Both the position numbers and the translations under genes were made by a program. Below are positions 45,099 to 54,425 of a DNA stretch of 64,000 nt, one piece after another. This stretch comes from Mycoplasmatota bacterium (GTDB lineage Bacteria; Bacillota_I; Bacilli_A; RF39; UBA660), in NCBI GenBank assembly GCA_022774645.1, contig JALFKQ010000035.1:89277-153276 (forward strand), written 5' to 3'. Numbering within the stretch: the stretch's first letter is position 1; the number at the start of each line of letters is the position of its first letter. The notes beneath the pieces are model-generated. The model was not told the origin of the DNA. It saw only the letters and a list, made by a program, of their open reading frames with translations, and made no database searches.

Positions 45099-45116
45099 AC
45101 TTTTACAGTCTTTTTT
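45095..45116 (+). terminator. Terminator overlapping LysM gene stop
   Basis: AGACT and AGTCT pair around a short loop, followed by six Ts. Confidence 0.65.
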
Positions 45117-45180
45117 CTTTATATAATTCACATTTTAATAATCTCGTGTTATAATTTAAATATAATAGGAGTTGGTTAAG

Positions 45181-46788
45181 TTGATAATAAAGAAGCCATA
45201 TGCTTTTTTAATTAAAAATTTTAGGATTATTCATGCCTTAATTTTTATTATGCTTCTTTATATGGGCATAAAATCAATGGATATATATACATTTTTTAAT
45301 ATGTATGCAACTAGATTTGTTTATACCTATAGTGTAGATTTAGCCGCTAAGTATGTAAATTACTATATGTTTATAGCATCAATAGCAGTAATACTATTAT
45401 CATTATTGGTATATTATATATTATCATTAAAAAATAAAGATAGAAAATTATATATATTTACATGTATCTATTATATATTGCTATTTGTATATTTTATATT
45501 TATTTATAATACATTAGCTAATTTGCAGAGCAATAGCTTGAGTATAGAACAAGTAAGATCACTTAGAGATATATCATTGATTGTTTTAATACCACAGGTA
45601 ATACTTAATTTTATTCACTTAGGAAGAGCTTGTGGATTTAATATTAAACAATTTAATTTTAAAAAGGATTTAGAAGAGTTAGAAATTGATACATCTGATT
45701 ATGAGGAAGTTGAAATAACTTTATCAAAAAATAATTATAAAATAGCTAGATTCTTTAGAAAAGCATTAAGATTAACAAAATATTTTATATTAGAGCATAA
45801 ATTTGTTGTTACAATATTTGCATCTGTTATAGTATTAATAACAACATTAACAATATTTATTAATATGAGAGTATATCAAGAAAGATATAGAGAAAAACAA
45901 GAAATATTAGCTAGTACATTATGGTATACTGCTGAGCAAGCATATATTACTGATAGTGATATGACTGGAAATAAAATACAAAAAGATAAATATTATGTAT
46001 TAGTTAGAACAAAAATTGATAATAAATCTTCAAAAACATATAAATTAACAAGAGATACATTTAGACTAGTGGTTAATAATGAAATGTTAATACCAAAATT
46101 CAGTTATAAAAATGAATTTTTAGATTTAGGTGAAGTTTTTGCTCCGATGGATGTTTCTCCTGGTGAGACAAAAGAAATAGTAATTGTATATGAAATAGAT
46201 AAAAAAGATGTTAAAAAAGAATATATATTTAGAATTAAAAATTATGAAACTATTTCATTGGGCGATATAACAGCACCATATAAAGAAATTATAATTAAAC
46301 CATATGATTTAAATAGTAAAAATGATACTGGAACTTACTATCTACCAGCAGAATTAAAATTTGAAAATACTGTTTTAGGAAATAGTAGTTCAATTATAGG
46401 AGAATATCAAATATCACCTTCATTTAAAGAAAAATATCAATATTGTCCTAGTGAAGATAAATGCTATGATGGGACTTATATGGTAAGGCCAGAAAGTACA
46501 GGTAAGGGAAATGTAGCTGTATTAAAACTTAAAATAAGTGCCAATATTGATAAGAATATATTCTTTAGTAAATATTTTAAATATCCAAGTGACTTAATAA
46601 AATATTATGGAAAAATAAGGTGTGAGTTTGGAGATACATCATATACTTATACTCCTTTAATCATAAGTACTAAGTATCAAAAAGATACATATACTTATAT
46701 TGAAGTGCCAAAAGAGTTAAACAAGGCATCAAAAATAGAATTAATCTTATCAATTCGTGGTATTAAATACACAATTGTCTTGAAATGA
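45181..46788 (+). CDS. Five-helix membrane protein with large extracytoplasmic domain, unknown
   Basis: I choose the TTG at 45181, nine bases after AGGAG, rather than the TTG at 45172 that overlaps that site; 535 residues. Four hydrophobic segments occupy about residues 12-155, then an amphipathic cytoplasmic stretch, a fifth segment (about 207-230) and a 300-residue beta-rich exterior domain. Part of it (VRTKIDNKSSKTYKL.. LGEVFAPMDVSPGETKEIVIVYEI) resembles DUF4352-like immunoglobulin-type domains. One Cys pair (CPSEDKC) may form a disulfide. Its 3' end contains the -35 of the tRNA-Cys promoter. Confidence 0.68.
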   Translation: MIIKKPYAFLIKNFRIIHALIFIMLLYMGIKSMDIYTFFNMYATRFVYTYSVDLAAKYVNYYMFIASIAVILLSLLVYYILSLKNKDRKLYIFTCIYYILLFVYFIFIYNTLANLQSNSLSIEQVRSLRDISLIVLIPQVILNFIHLGRACGFNIKQFNFKKDLEELEIDTSDYEEVEITLSKNNYKIARFFRKALRLTKYFILEHKFVVTIFASVIVLITTLTIFINMRVYQERYREKQEILASTLWYTAEQAYITDSDMTGNKIQKDKYYVLVRTKIDNKSSKTYKLTRDTFRLVVNNEMLIPKFSYKNEFLDLGEVFAPMDVSPGETKEIVIVYEIDKKDVKKEYIFRIKNYETISLGDITAPYKEIIIKPYDLNSKNDTGTYYLPAELKFENTVLGNSSSIIGEYQISPSFKEKYQYCPSEDKCYDGTYMVRPESTGKGNVAVLKLKISANIDKNIFFSKYFKYPSDLIKYYGKIRCEFGDTSYTYTPLIISTKYQKDTYTYIEVPKELNKASKIELILSIRGIKYTIVLK

Positions 46789-46808
46789 TACATATAATTT
46801 GTTATAAT
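46780..46808 (+). promoter_or_regulatory. tRNA-Cys promoter
   Basis: TTGAAA (46780-46785) and TATAAT (46803-46808), 17 bases apart, lie 11 bases before the tRNA and overlap the end of the preceding gene. Confidence 0.75.
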
Positions 46809-46819
46809 TATATGTACAT

Positions 46820-46893
46820 GGAGCCATAGCCAAGTGGTAAGGCACAGGTCTGCAACACCTCCATCGTCGGTTCAAATCCGACTGGCTCCTCCA
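46820..46893 (+). tRNA. tRNA-Cys (anticodon GCA)
   Basis: A 74-base cloverleaf: acceptor GGAGCCA pairs with TGGCTCC, D-arm GCC..GGC, anticodon loop CTGCAAC giving GCA, T-arm with GGTTCAAATCC, and an encoded CCA end. The first pair of the anticodon stem appears mismatched (C-C). Confidence 0.95.
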
Positions 46894-46928
46894 ATAGAAA
46901 AATTGTTCTAACATTTTAGAACTTTATA

Positions 46929-46963
46929 TAAAAATATCAATTTCAAATGAAGTTGATATTTTT
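46929..46963 (+). terminator. Terminator after tRNA-Cys
   Basis: AAATATCAA and TTGATATTT form a long AT-rich stem with T run. It could also terminate the minus-strand remnant on the other side. Confidence 0.7.
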
Positions 46964-47047
46964 GTATGAAAAAATAGATTTATATAATTATAACAAATAA
47001 CAGTTAATATAATAAAAACATTTTAAAAAAGAGTCAAAACTAGTCTT

Positions 47048-47743
47048 TTACTTTTCTAAATCCTTATTATATAAATTTTTATAATACTCACATTTTTTTA
47101 ACAATTCTCTATGAGAACCACTACCTATAATTTTGCCATTATCTACAACAAAAATCTTGTCAGAATTAATTACAGTTGATAATCTATGTGCAACTATAAT
47201 AGTATATTTGCCTTTTAAATTATTAATTGATTTTTGAATTTTTGATTGAGTTTCATTATCTAATACACTTGTAGCTTCATCAAATAAAATTATTTCGGTT
47301 TTCATAAGTAATGTTCTAGCAATAGCTAACCTTTGTTTTTGACCACCAGATAATATTACACCATTTTCTCCAACCATAGTGTCATATTCATTAGGTAGTG
47401 ACATGATATAGTCATCAATACATGCCACTTTACAAGCATTACGAATTTCCTTCATTGTTGCATTTGATTTAGCTAATAATAAATTATCTTTTATAAAAAA
47501 ATTAAAAATATAAGGATTTTGTGTAATTATTGACATATTATCTCTTATAGTTAAACAACTTAATTCATTTATATCAATATTATCCAGCAATATTTTACCT
47601 TTAGTCGTATGATATAATCTTGTTATTAAATTAAATATTATTGTTTTTTCTGCATCGATTTTACCAACAAAAGCAATTCTTTCATTTGGATTAATTTCAA
47701 AATTTCTTTTGTTAAGGATTTTTGAATAGAAATTAATGTTTTT
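47048..47743 (-). pseudogene. Remnant of an ABC exporter ATPase domain
   Basis: The 180-residue ORF begins inside an ATPase domain (LSGGQKQRLAIARTLL, DEATSVLD, AHRLST are intact). Reading on upstream in the same frame to an in-frame TAA at 47744-47746 gives the preceding segment (INPNERIAFVGKIDAEKT), where Walker A is damaged (GKIDAEKT instead of GxxGxGKT). The whole membrane domain and a proper start are missing. It is a 5'-deleted relic, perhaps of the partner of an exporter like the one at 33.2 kb. Confidence 0.8.
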
Positions 47744-47825
47744 TTATAAATTCTAAATTGTAAACCATACTAATGAAAATTAGTATTTTTTTATTTGTAA
47801 TGTTATAATTAAATTGGTGATTAAA

Positions 47826-48518
47826 ATGAAAGTAGCAGTATTTTCAGATATACACGGAAATTATCAGGCATTAGATGCAATTTTAAATGATGTAAAAAAA
47901 AAGAGTGTTGATGAAATAATATTCTTAGGAGATTCAGTTTCACTTGGACCATCACCTTATGAATGTATTGATAGACTAATGAAAAAAAATATAACATTCA
48001 TAAATGGAAATCATGAATTATATCTATTAGATAAAAAATACTATGATGATGATATGAGTGAGCAAGAAATTGAACATAATTTATGGGTACTAAAAAATTT
48101 GAAAGATGAACATTTGAAATATATTTCAGAACAACCGCTAAAATATTCACTAACTATTAATAACAAAAAATATTTATTTATTCATTTCTTTTTAGAAAAT
48201 GAAGTATATCCATTTAAACATATTAGTATATTTAAAACAGATGAATATAAGAAAGTATTTGAAAGTGTAGATTATGATTATTGTTTCTATGGGCATTTTC
48301 ATCAAGGTAGAATAGATGAATATAAAAATAAATGGTTTTATGGAATAGGTAGCAGTGGTTGTGTAAAAGGTAATGAAACATTTTATTATATTATAGACGA
48401 ATCAGGAATTAATAAAGTCGAGTTAGAATTTGATAGAAAAGAATTTGATAAAATTATATTAAGTACTGAATATCCTGATAAAGAAAATATTTCTAGTATA
48501 TTTTTCAATAAAAAATAG
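47826..48518 (+). CDS. Calcineurin-like metallophosphoesterase (YfcE/MJ0936-like)
   Basis: The ATG at 47826 follows TTGGTGATTAAA; 230 residues. Metal-binding motifs are all present: FSDIHGNYQAL (about 6-16), FLGDSVSLGP (about 37), NGNHE (about 61), a later FIHF, and YGHFHQG (about 155). Such enzymes hydrolyse phosphodiesters such as cyclic nucleotides; the substrate is unknown. It is a single gene between a degraded ABC relic and a convergent terminator. Confidence 0.88.
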   Translation: MKVAVFSDIHGNYQALDAILNDVKKKSVDEIIFLGDSVSLGPSPYECIDRLMKKNITFINGNHELYLLDKKYYDDDMSEQEIEHNLWVLKNLKDEHLKYISEQPLKYSLTINNKKYLFIHFFLENEVYPFKHISIFKTDEYKKVFESVDYDYCFYGHFHQGRIDEYKNKWFYGIGSSGCVKGNETFYYIIDESGINKVELEFDRKEFDKIILSTEYPDKENISSIFFNKK

Positions 48519-48541
48519 ACATTTTTAAATGTCTATTTTAA
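48513..48541. terminator. Bidirectional terminator between convergent genes
   Basis: AAAATAGACATTT and AAATGTCTATTTT form a 13-bp stem, with the stops of both convergent genes inside or next to it. Confidence 0.8.
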
Positions 48542-49829
48542 TTGTTATATCACTTGTTGGATAAGTACAGCAAGGATGAATATAATTGAATTTTATGTCC
48601 GCTTTTCTTCTTTTATCTAATCCTTCTTCAATTCTAACTGTACCCCAAAGTAATAATGACCTACAATATCCACATTTCCCATTTTTACATCTACTTCTTG
48701 CTGGTATATTATTGCTTTCAAGAGCTGATAATATTGTTTGATTTTCAACACAAATTATATTATATTCTTCATCTTGTGAGAATACTTTTATTTTATACAC
48801 TTTAGGAAGTGGTATTTCTACAGATTCTTGTATTTCAGTAGGTTGTACCGTAGATTCTTCAGCTTCAGTATTTTCTTCTTCATTTTTCTTTTTCTTTCTT
48901 CCTCTTTTTTTAGGAAGTTCTTCTTGTATTTCAACAACATCGGCAGGAGTAACAGAATCATTTATACTTTTTTGATATATAGGATAACTCTCAAATCTTA
49001 AATTTTTAAGTCCTAAATTTAAAACAGATAACTCATTATTAATGTAATCATAAAATTCATAATTTCCAAAACAAAATGCTGTGAATTTAGCTGTAACTTG
49101 ACTTTTAATTAAACTAGCTGTTATATTATTGACTTCTTCATCGTTAGAATTTATAAATAAAACTTTTATATTCGAATTGTTTTTAGCAAGTTCTTCAAGT
49201 TCATACTTGTAGACAAATTCATTTGTGTGAGATAAATAAAATATGGTAATATCTTTATTTAAATATCCGTCATTTATTGCTTTAGCCATTGAAACAAAAG
49301 GTGATACAAATTCATCATGTGTAATACCTACAATACTTTTCATATCTCTAATAGTAGAAGGATAAAAGTCACCAGATGGTGCTAATGATAAAACCATATC
49401 TCCGATATTTAAATTATCTAATATGTAGTTAGAAACCAATCCATTAGTATGTCTTTTTACTGAGATTCTATAAACATTATCAAGAGCTTCCTTAGGACTA
49501 CTTGAAAGTGAATAAGTTCTTGATAAAACATTGTTATTAATATTAAAAAGTAATGTTATATATTGTCCGGGTCTAAAAGTAGCAAGTGATTCTTTGTCAG
49601 CAGCTGCAAAATAAAATATTTTAAGATCAGAACTCATTTCAACTATGTTTTTAATTATTAGTTTTTGAGTGCCTGGATGTAATTTAGTAGCAAGTTTTTT
49701 AACATTAAATTCTACTGGTATTAAATCGGGATCAGTCTTATTTATAATTTTACTTCTAATTTCACCCAAATTTTTAAATTTTTTAATATCTTTTCCAGGA
49801 GGAAATGATGAAATTTTAATTGTTTTCAT
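48525..49829 (-). CDS. NAD(P)H:flavin oxidoreductase fused to a 2Fe-2S ferredoxin
   Basis: The ATG at 49829 is nine bases after AAAGGAG; 434 residues. The N-terminal FAD domain has FRPGQYITLLF and RTYSLSSSP (about 88-122), followed by a NAD-binding domain, a Lys/Glu-rich linker (KKRGRKKKKNEEENTEAEE, about 306-324), and a C-terminal plant-type ferredoxin with CKNGKCGYCRS and a fourth Cys near the end (HPCCTYP). It passes electrons from NAD(P)H to a partner, most likely the overlapping CrtI-like enzyme upstream. Confidence 0.85.
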   Translation of the reverse strand: MKTIKISSFPPGKDIKKFKNLGEIRSKIINKTDPDLIPVEFNVKKLATKLHPGTQKLIIKNIVEMSSDLKIFYFAAADKESLATFRPGQYITLLFNINNNVLSRTYSLSSSPKEALDNVYRISVKRHTNGLVSNYILDNLNIGDMVLSLAPSGDFYPSTIRDMKSIVGITHDEFVSPFVSMAKAINDGYLNKDITIFYLSHTNEFVYKYELEELAKNNSNIKVLFINSNDEEVNNITASLIKSQVTAKFTAFCFGNYEFYDYINNELSVLNLGLKNLRFESYPIYQKSINDSVTPADVVEIQEELPKKRGRKKKKNEEENTEAEESTVQPTEIQESVEIPLPKVYKIKVFSQDEEYNIICVENQTILSALESNNIPARSRCKNGKCGYCRSLLLWGTVRIEEGLDKRRKADIKFNYIHPCCTYPTSDITIKIDI

Positions 49830-51366
49830 TTTTAACATCTCCTTTGTCTATATCATTAAGTGTTTTATTAGCAATTTCATAACCATTAATATATGTACTG
49901 TCATATCCATGTCCATAATATGAATAAGCTCCACATAACCTTAAACCATTAACAATAGCATCCTCATCTTTATTAGTTATTCTAGATAAAATGGAATCAG
50001 AATTAATTAAAGACCATCCATAAACTGTACCATCATATGAGCTATCGTATAATGAATAAGTATAAGGTGTTGATATCTCAATTTCTTCAATAAAATCTTT
50101 AATATTTATACCACAAACAGTTTCAAATCTTTCTATTAGTTTACTAGCTATTTTTTCTTTTACTTTATAATAATTTTCTTCATTTAAAATACTTCCAAAG
50201 CAATCTGCATAATAAAATGCAGTTATATTTAAAATAGTAGTGTCTTTCTCAGAAGCTTCTGGGTTTGCTTTATTTAAACAAGTAACAACTATTGTGTTTG
50301 AATCTAAATTCTTCATTTTTTCGATTTCTGTATTACTATCAAGTGAATTATATATAAAATATGAATAATTATTAATACCGAGTTCTTCTGGGCTCTTATT
50401 TAATCCTAAATAAACAGTTAATGCTTTAGCTCCAAGCCTTCTACCATTAAGTAATCTAAGTACCTTTTTATCAAGTTTATCTTTATCTATTAAGTCTTCA
50501 TATATATTTAATAGTGAAGTATTACATATTATATGATTTGTTTTATAAGTTTTACCACTTTCAGTAGTAACACCAACGACAGAATTATTTTCAACTAATA
50601 TTTTATTAACTCTATCATTAAACCATACTTTTCCACCATAATCTCTTATTTTCTTTTCAATAGCAAGAGATATTTCCATACTTCTATTTTTAGGAATATA
50701 AGCTTTATTACTTATTAATTCATAAAATATATACATATAGTGAGCAAAATTCATATTAAGAGTTGATACACCAAAATAAATCCAATAAGACTTAATAATA
50801 TCTTCTATCTTTTTAGGAAGTTTCAATTTTTTAAACACTTCTTCAACAGAATAGGCAGCAGTATTAATAAAATTAGGATATTTCTCTTTTATAAAATCAT
50901 AATCGATATTATCATTACTAATCATATAAAGAAAACCATCGCGAATTTCTTTTGCTAAATCAAAGAACTCACTTAATTTATCTTTTGATTCTGGTTCGTA
51001 ATCTTGCATTTTTTTAATAAATTCATCTAATCCAAAGACTAAGTCATATTCTTCTCTTGGATTATCTGTTTTAATTATTTTATATGATGAAGGTATTTCT
51101 AACCATTCAATCTCGTCATTTAAATTAAATTCATTAAATAATTTTCTAAGTCTACCTTTATTATTAGTTTCACTGCCTAAATTATGAACCGCTCTAAGTG
51201 TGTTTTCAAATTCAAATCTACCTTTAACAAAACTAGTAGCAAGTCCACCTGGAACAGAGTTAGCTTCAAGAACTAAAACACTTTTACCTTTACTAGCAAT
51301 TTGAAGAGCAGACATAAGTCCTGCATTACCAGCACCAATAACAATAACATCATAATTATCTTTCAT
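49816..51366 (-). CDS. FAD-dependent phytoene-desaturase/RetSat-like oxidoreductase
   Basis: The 516-residue protein starts with a Rossmann fold YDVIVIGAGNAGLMSALQIA and EANSVPGGLATSF (about 6-48), typical of the CrtI/RetSat flavoenzyme family, and ends with a second FAD-contact region (LRLCGAYSYYGHGYDS). These enzymes desaturate or saturate isoprenoid or carotenoid chains; the substrate here is unknown. No carotenoid synthesis genes are nearby. It overlaps the ferredoxin-reductase gene by 14 bases. Ribosome site AAAGGAGCAAG. Confidence 0.85.
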   Translation of the reverse strand: MKDNYDVIVIGAGNAGLMSALQIASKGKSVLVLEANSVPGGLATSFVKGRFEFENTLRAVHNLGSETNNKGRLRKLFNEFNLNDEIEWLEIPSSYKIIKTDNPREEYDLVFGLDEFIKKMQDYEPESKDKLSEFFDLAKEIRDGFLYMISNDNIDYDFIKEKYPNFINTAAYSVEEVFKKLKLPKKIEDIIKSYWIYFGVSTLNMNFAHYMYIFYELISNKAYIPKNRSMEISLAIEKKIRDYGGKVWFNDRVNKILVENNSVVGVTTESGKTYKTNHIICNTSLLNIYEDLIDKDKLDKKVLRLLNGRRLGAKALTVYLGLNKSPEELGINNYSYFIYNSLDSNTEIEKMKNLDSNTIVVTCLNKANPEASEKDTTILNITAFYYADCFGSILNEENYYKVKEKIASKLIERFETVCGINIKDFIEEIEISTPYTYSLYDSSYDGTVYGWSLINSDSILSRITNKDEDAIVNGLRLCGAYSYYGHGYDSTYINGYEIANKTLNDIDKGDVKNENN

Positions 51367-51475
51367 AAACTTGCTCCTTTATTCTCATATTAATTGTAAC
51401 ATTTTTAACAATATAAATAAAGATGAAATATTGAATAAACTTATATACTTGTAGTATAATTAAATTGGTGAAATT

Positions 51476-51610
51476 ATGAGTGAATTTATTAAAAATGCAT
51501 TATTATTAGAAACTAATTTTCAATCACAATTAGCATTACTTTTCATTGTAATGTTATTTATAGTTCTAACAATTATATGCTTAACAATAATTAAAAAGTC
51601 AAAAAAATGA
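51476..51610 (+). CDS. Small membrane protein (44 residues), unknown
   Basis: Too short for the ORF track. The ATG follows ATTGGTGAAATT and a promoter (TTGAAT, 18 bases, TATAAT at 51455-51460). The product MSEFIKNALLLETNF.. has one strong hydrophobic helix (about 19-39) and a basic tail (KKSKK). The stop is seven bases before the next start, so it is likely cotranscribed with the LtaS-like gene and may assist it. Confidence 0.6.
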   Translation: MSEFIKNALLLETNFQSQLALLFIVMLFIVLTIICLTIIKKSKK

Positions 51611-51617
51611 GGGGTTT

Positions 51618-53558
51618 ATGAAAAATAAATTTAAATTAGTACTTTGGTGGACAATATGGATTATATATTTAGAAATAATATATAAGTTTTTTATTATAAA
51701 AAATTTATTTACAATTAATACACTATCAGTAATATTATTTAGTATTCCATGGATAATATTGTTAACTATAATAACATCTATATTTAGTGAAAAAGTTAAC
51801 AAGATATTAACATTTATTTTATCATTTGGAATAACTCTTATTACATTAGCACAAATAGTATATTATAATTTTTATAATTCAATGTTTTCATTTTTATCTT
51901 TAACTACTGGCACTGGTCAAGTAATGCAGTTTTATGAAATGATAATATCAGTAATACTTAGAATATGGTACATATTTGTAATAATAATTGTTCCATATGT
52001 ATTATTCTTAATATTTAAAAATAAAATATTTGATTTTAGAAGAAATAATATTAAATATTTTATAGGCTATTTTATAATACTAGTGTTTTCATTCATCGGA
52101 ATAGTGATAGTAGTTAATAAAAGTAACAGTGGATTTTATTCTTTAAAAAGATTAATATTTAAAACACATGCTCCGATGTTAACAATTGATAAAACAGGAT
52201 TACTTACTATGGAAGCAATTGACATTGAAAGATATTTTTTTGGATTTACAGAAGAAGTATATTTAGAACCAACGAATAAAGATAATGATGAACCAAAGGA
52301 AGAAGAAAAAGTAATAGAATATAATGTAACTGATATAGATTTTGATATTAAAATTGAAGAAGAAACTAATAGTAAAATTAAAAGCATGCATGAATACTTT
52401 AAAACAGTGGATTCATCAAATAAAAATGATTATACAGGTCTTTTTAAAGGTAAAAATCTTATATATATAACAGCAGAAGCTTTTGATACAATTGCCATAA
52501 ATGAGAAATTAACACCTACATTATATAAAATGGCTAATAATAGTTTTATTTTTAATAATTATTATCAACCATTATATCCAGTATCTACATCAGATGGTGA
52601 GTATATGAATGTTACGAGTTTAATACCCAAAGAAGGTGTATGGAGCTTTTCAAAATCAAGTAGTATTAGTATGCCATATGGAATAGGTAATATGTTTAAA
52701 AAAGAAGGTTATATTACTTATGGATTTCATAATCATAATTATAAATATTATAATAGACATAAATCACATAAAAATATTGGTCTTACATATTATGGCTGTG
52801 GAAATGGTCTTGAAAAGAAAATGAATTGTAAACATTGGCCTAATAGTGATAAAGAAATGATAGATGGAACAACTGGTTATTACATTAATAGTGATAGTCC
52901 ATTTATGACTTACTATATGACAGTAAGTGGTCATTTAAATTATAATTTTAATGGTAATAATATGGCTTATAGAAATAAAAGTAAAGTCAAAGATTTAAAA
53001 TATAGTACAGCTGTTAAAGCTTATATTGCAACACAAATAGAACTTGATAAGGCAATAGAAAAGTTATTAAGTGAACTTGAAAAAGCAGGCAAATTAAATG
53101 ATACTTTGATAGTAATTGCGCCAGATCATTATCCTTATGGATTAACAACAAAGCAAATGAATGAAATTAGTAATTTTGATAGAAGTGATAAATTTGAAAA
53201 ATTTCATACAACACTTATAATGTATAATCCAACAATTGAAAAAACAGAAGTAAGTAAAGTTATAAGTAGTTTAGATATCTTACCTACAATATATAATTTA
53301 TATGGCCTTAGATTTGATTCAAGATTATTAATAGGTAGAGATATATTTAGTGATAATGAGCATATAGTTATACTTTCTGATAGAAGTTGGATAACTGATA
53401 AAGGAAGATATAATGCAGTAACAAAAGAATTTATAAGTAATGGTGAAGATGTAAGTCAAGAATATATTGATGAAATAAATATAAAAGTTAATCAAAAATT
53501 CAGTATGTCATCATTAATATTAGATAATAATTATTATAAGAAACTAGGTATAAAATAA
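51618..53558 (+). CDS. LtaS-like membrane sulfatase-fold phosphoglycerol transferase
   Basis: The 646-residue protein has about five N-terminal membrane segments (to about residue 185) and a large exterior alkaline-phosphatase-fold domain: NLIYITAEAFDTIAINEKLTPTL (quoted partly), the nucleophile region PVSTSDGEYMN (about 325), GFHNHNYKYYNRH and APDHYPYG (about 515). LtaS-type enzymes build polyglycerol-phosphate lipoteichoic acid from phosphatidylglycerol. Whether it is a true LTA synthase or a related transferase is not settled. It overlaps the next gene by one base. Confidence 0.85.
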   Translation: MKNKFKLVLWWTIWIIYLEIIYKFFIIKNLFTINTLSVILFSIPWIILLTIITSIFSEKVNKILTFILSFGITLITLAQIVYYNFYNSMFSFLSLTTGTGQVMQFYEMIISVILRIWYIFVIIIVPYVLFLIFKNKIFDFRRNNIKYFIGYFIILVFSFIGIVIVVNKSNSGFYSLKRLIFKTHAPMLTIDKTGLLTMEAIDIERYFFGFTEEVYLEPTNKDNDEPKEEEKVIEYNVTDIDFDIKIEEETNSKIKSMHEYFKTVDSSNKNDYTGLFKGKNLIYITAEAFDTIAINEKLTPTLYKMANNSFIFNNYYQPLYPVSTSDGEYMNVTSLIPKEGVWSFSKSSSISMPYGIGNMFKKEGYITYGFHNHNYKYYNRHKSHKNIGLTYYGCGNGLEKKMNCKHWPNSDKEMIDGTTGYYINSDSPFMTYYMTVSGHLNYNFNGNNMAYRNKSKVKDLKYSTAVKAYIATQIELDKAIEKLLSELEKAGKLNDTLIVIAPDHYPYGLTTKQMNEISNFDRSDKFEKFHTTLIMYNPTIEKTEVSKVISSLDILPTIYNLYGLRFDSRLLIGRDIFSDNEHIVILSDRSWITDKGRYNAVTKEFISNGEDVSQEYIDEINIKVNQKFSMSSLILDNNYYKKLGIK

Positions 53559-54373
53559 TGAAAATGACAGTAAAAGATTTTGATTTAAAAAGTACAATAC
53601 TTAGTGGTTCTTGCTTTAGAGTAATAGAAGAAGTAGATGGAAGTTTCACTAATATATTAAAAGATAGAGTTATAAACATAAAACAAAATAAAGATGAATT
53701 AATAGTTATATCTTCAAATAATAATAATTTAGAGTCAGTTATTAAAGAATATTTTGATTTAAACAGGGATTATAATGTGATTAATCAACAACTTATTAAC
53801 AATGATAATAAAATGATAGAAATAGTATCAAAATGTAAAGGATATAAAATAATAAATCAAGATTCATTTGAAATGTGTATAAGTTATATAATAAGTCAAA
53901 ATAATAATGTTAAAAGAATAAGTAAAGCTATATTAGATATAAGTAATAAGTATGGAAAAACTGTAATATTTAATAACAAAGAATATCATCTATTTCCAAC
54001 ATATGAATCTATTAAAAATATATCGGTAGATGAATTAAGAAGTTTTAAGGTTGGCTTTAGAGCAGAATATATAAGAGATTTTTTAGATAAATATGAAAGT
54101 TTAAAAGATATAAATACTTTAAACACGAAAGAAGCAACAGCTGAATTAATGAAAGTAAAAGGTATAGGTTTAAAGGTTGCTTCTTGTATATTGTTATTTG
54201 GTTATAAAAGGTTAGATACTTATCCGATTGATACATGGGTTAAGAAAAGTATATCGGAAATTTACAATATTAAAAACGATCAAAAAACAATAGAAAAGTT
54301 TGCAGAAAATACATACAAAGAATATTCAGGTATAGCAATACAATATTTATTTCATAGTAAAAGAAATGTATAA
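53558..54373 (+). CDS. OGG-type DNA glycosylase (8-oxoguanine)
   Basis: The 271-residue protein has the AlkA/OGG N-terminal beta domain and a helix-hairpin-helix-GPD core: ISQNNNVKRISKAI, VGFRAEYI (OGG signature), VKGIGLKVASCILLFGY with the catalytic Lys, and DTYPIDTWVKK with the catalytic Asp (about 225). It excises oxidised guanine opposite C. Start TAATG overlaps the LtaS-like stop, an unexpected pairing. A strong terminator follows. Confidence 0.88.
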   Translation: MKMTVKDFDLKSTILSGSCFRVIEEVDGSFTNILKDRVINIKQNKDELIVISSNNNNLESVIKEYFDLNRDYNVINQQLINNDNKMIEIVSKCKGYKIINQDSFEMCISYIISQNNNVKRISKAILDISNKYGKTVIFNNKEYHLFPTYESIKNISVDELRSFKVGFRAEYIRDFLDKYESLKDINTLNTKEATAELMKVKGIGLKVASCILLFGYKRLDTYPIDTWVKKSISEIYNIKNDQKTIEKFAENTYKEYSGIAIQYLFHSKRNV

Positions 54374-54381
54374 AAAATAGC

Positions 54382-54424
54382 GATAACATATTTAATATTT
54401 TAGTTAAATATGTTATCATTTTAT
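54382..54424 (+). terminator. Strong hairpin between the glycosylase and L,D-transpeptidase genes
   Basis: GATAACATATTTAA and TTAAATATGTTATC form a perfect 14-bp stem with an eight-base loop, followed by ATTTTATT. It ends one base before the next start codon. Confidence 0.8.
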
Positions 54425-54425
54425 T

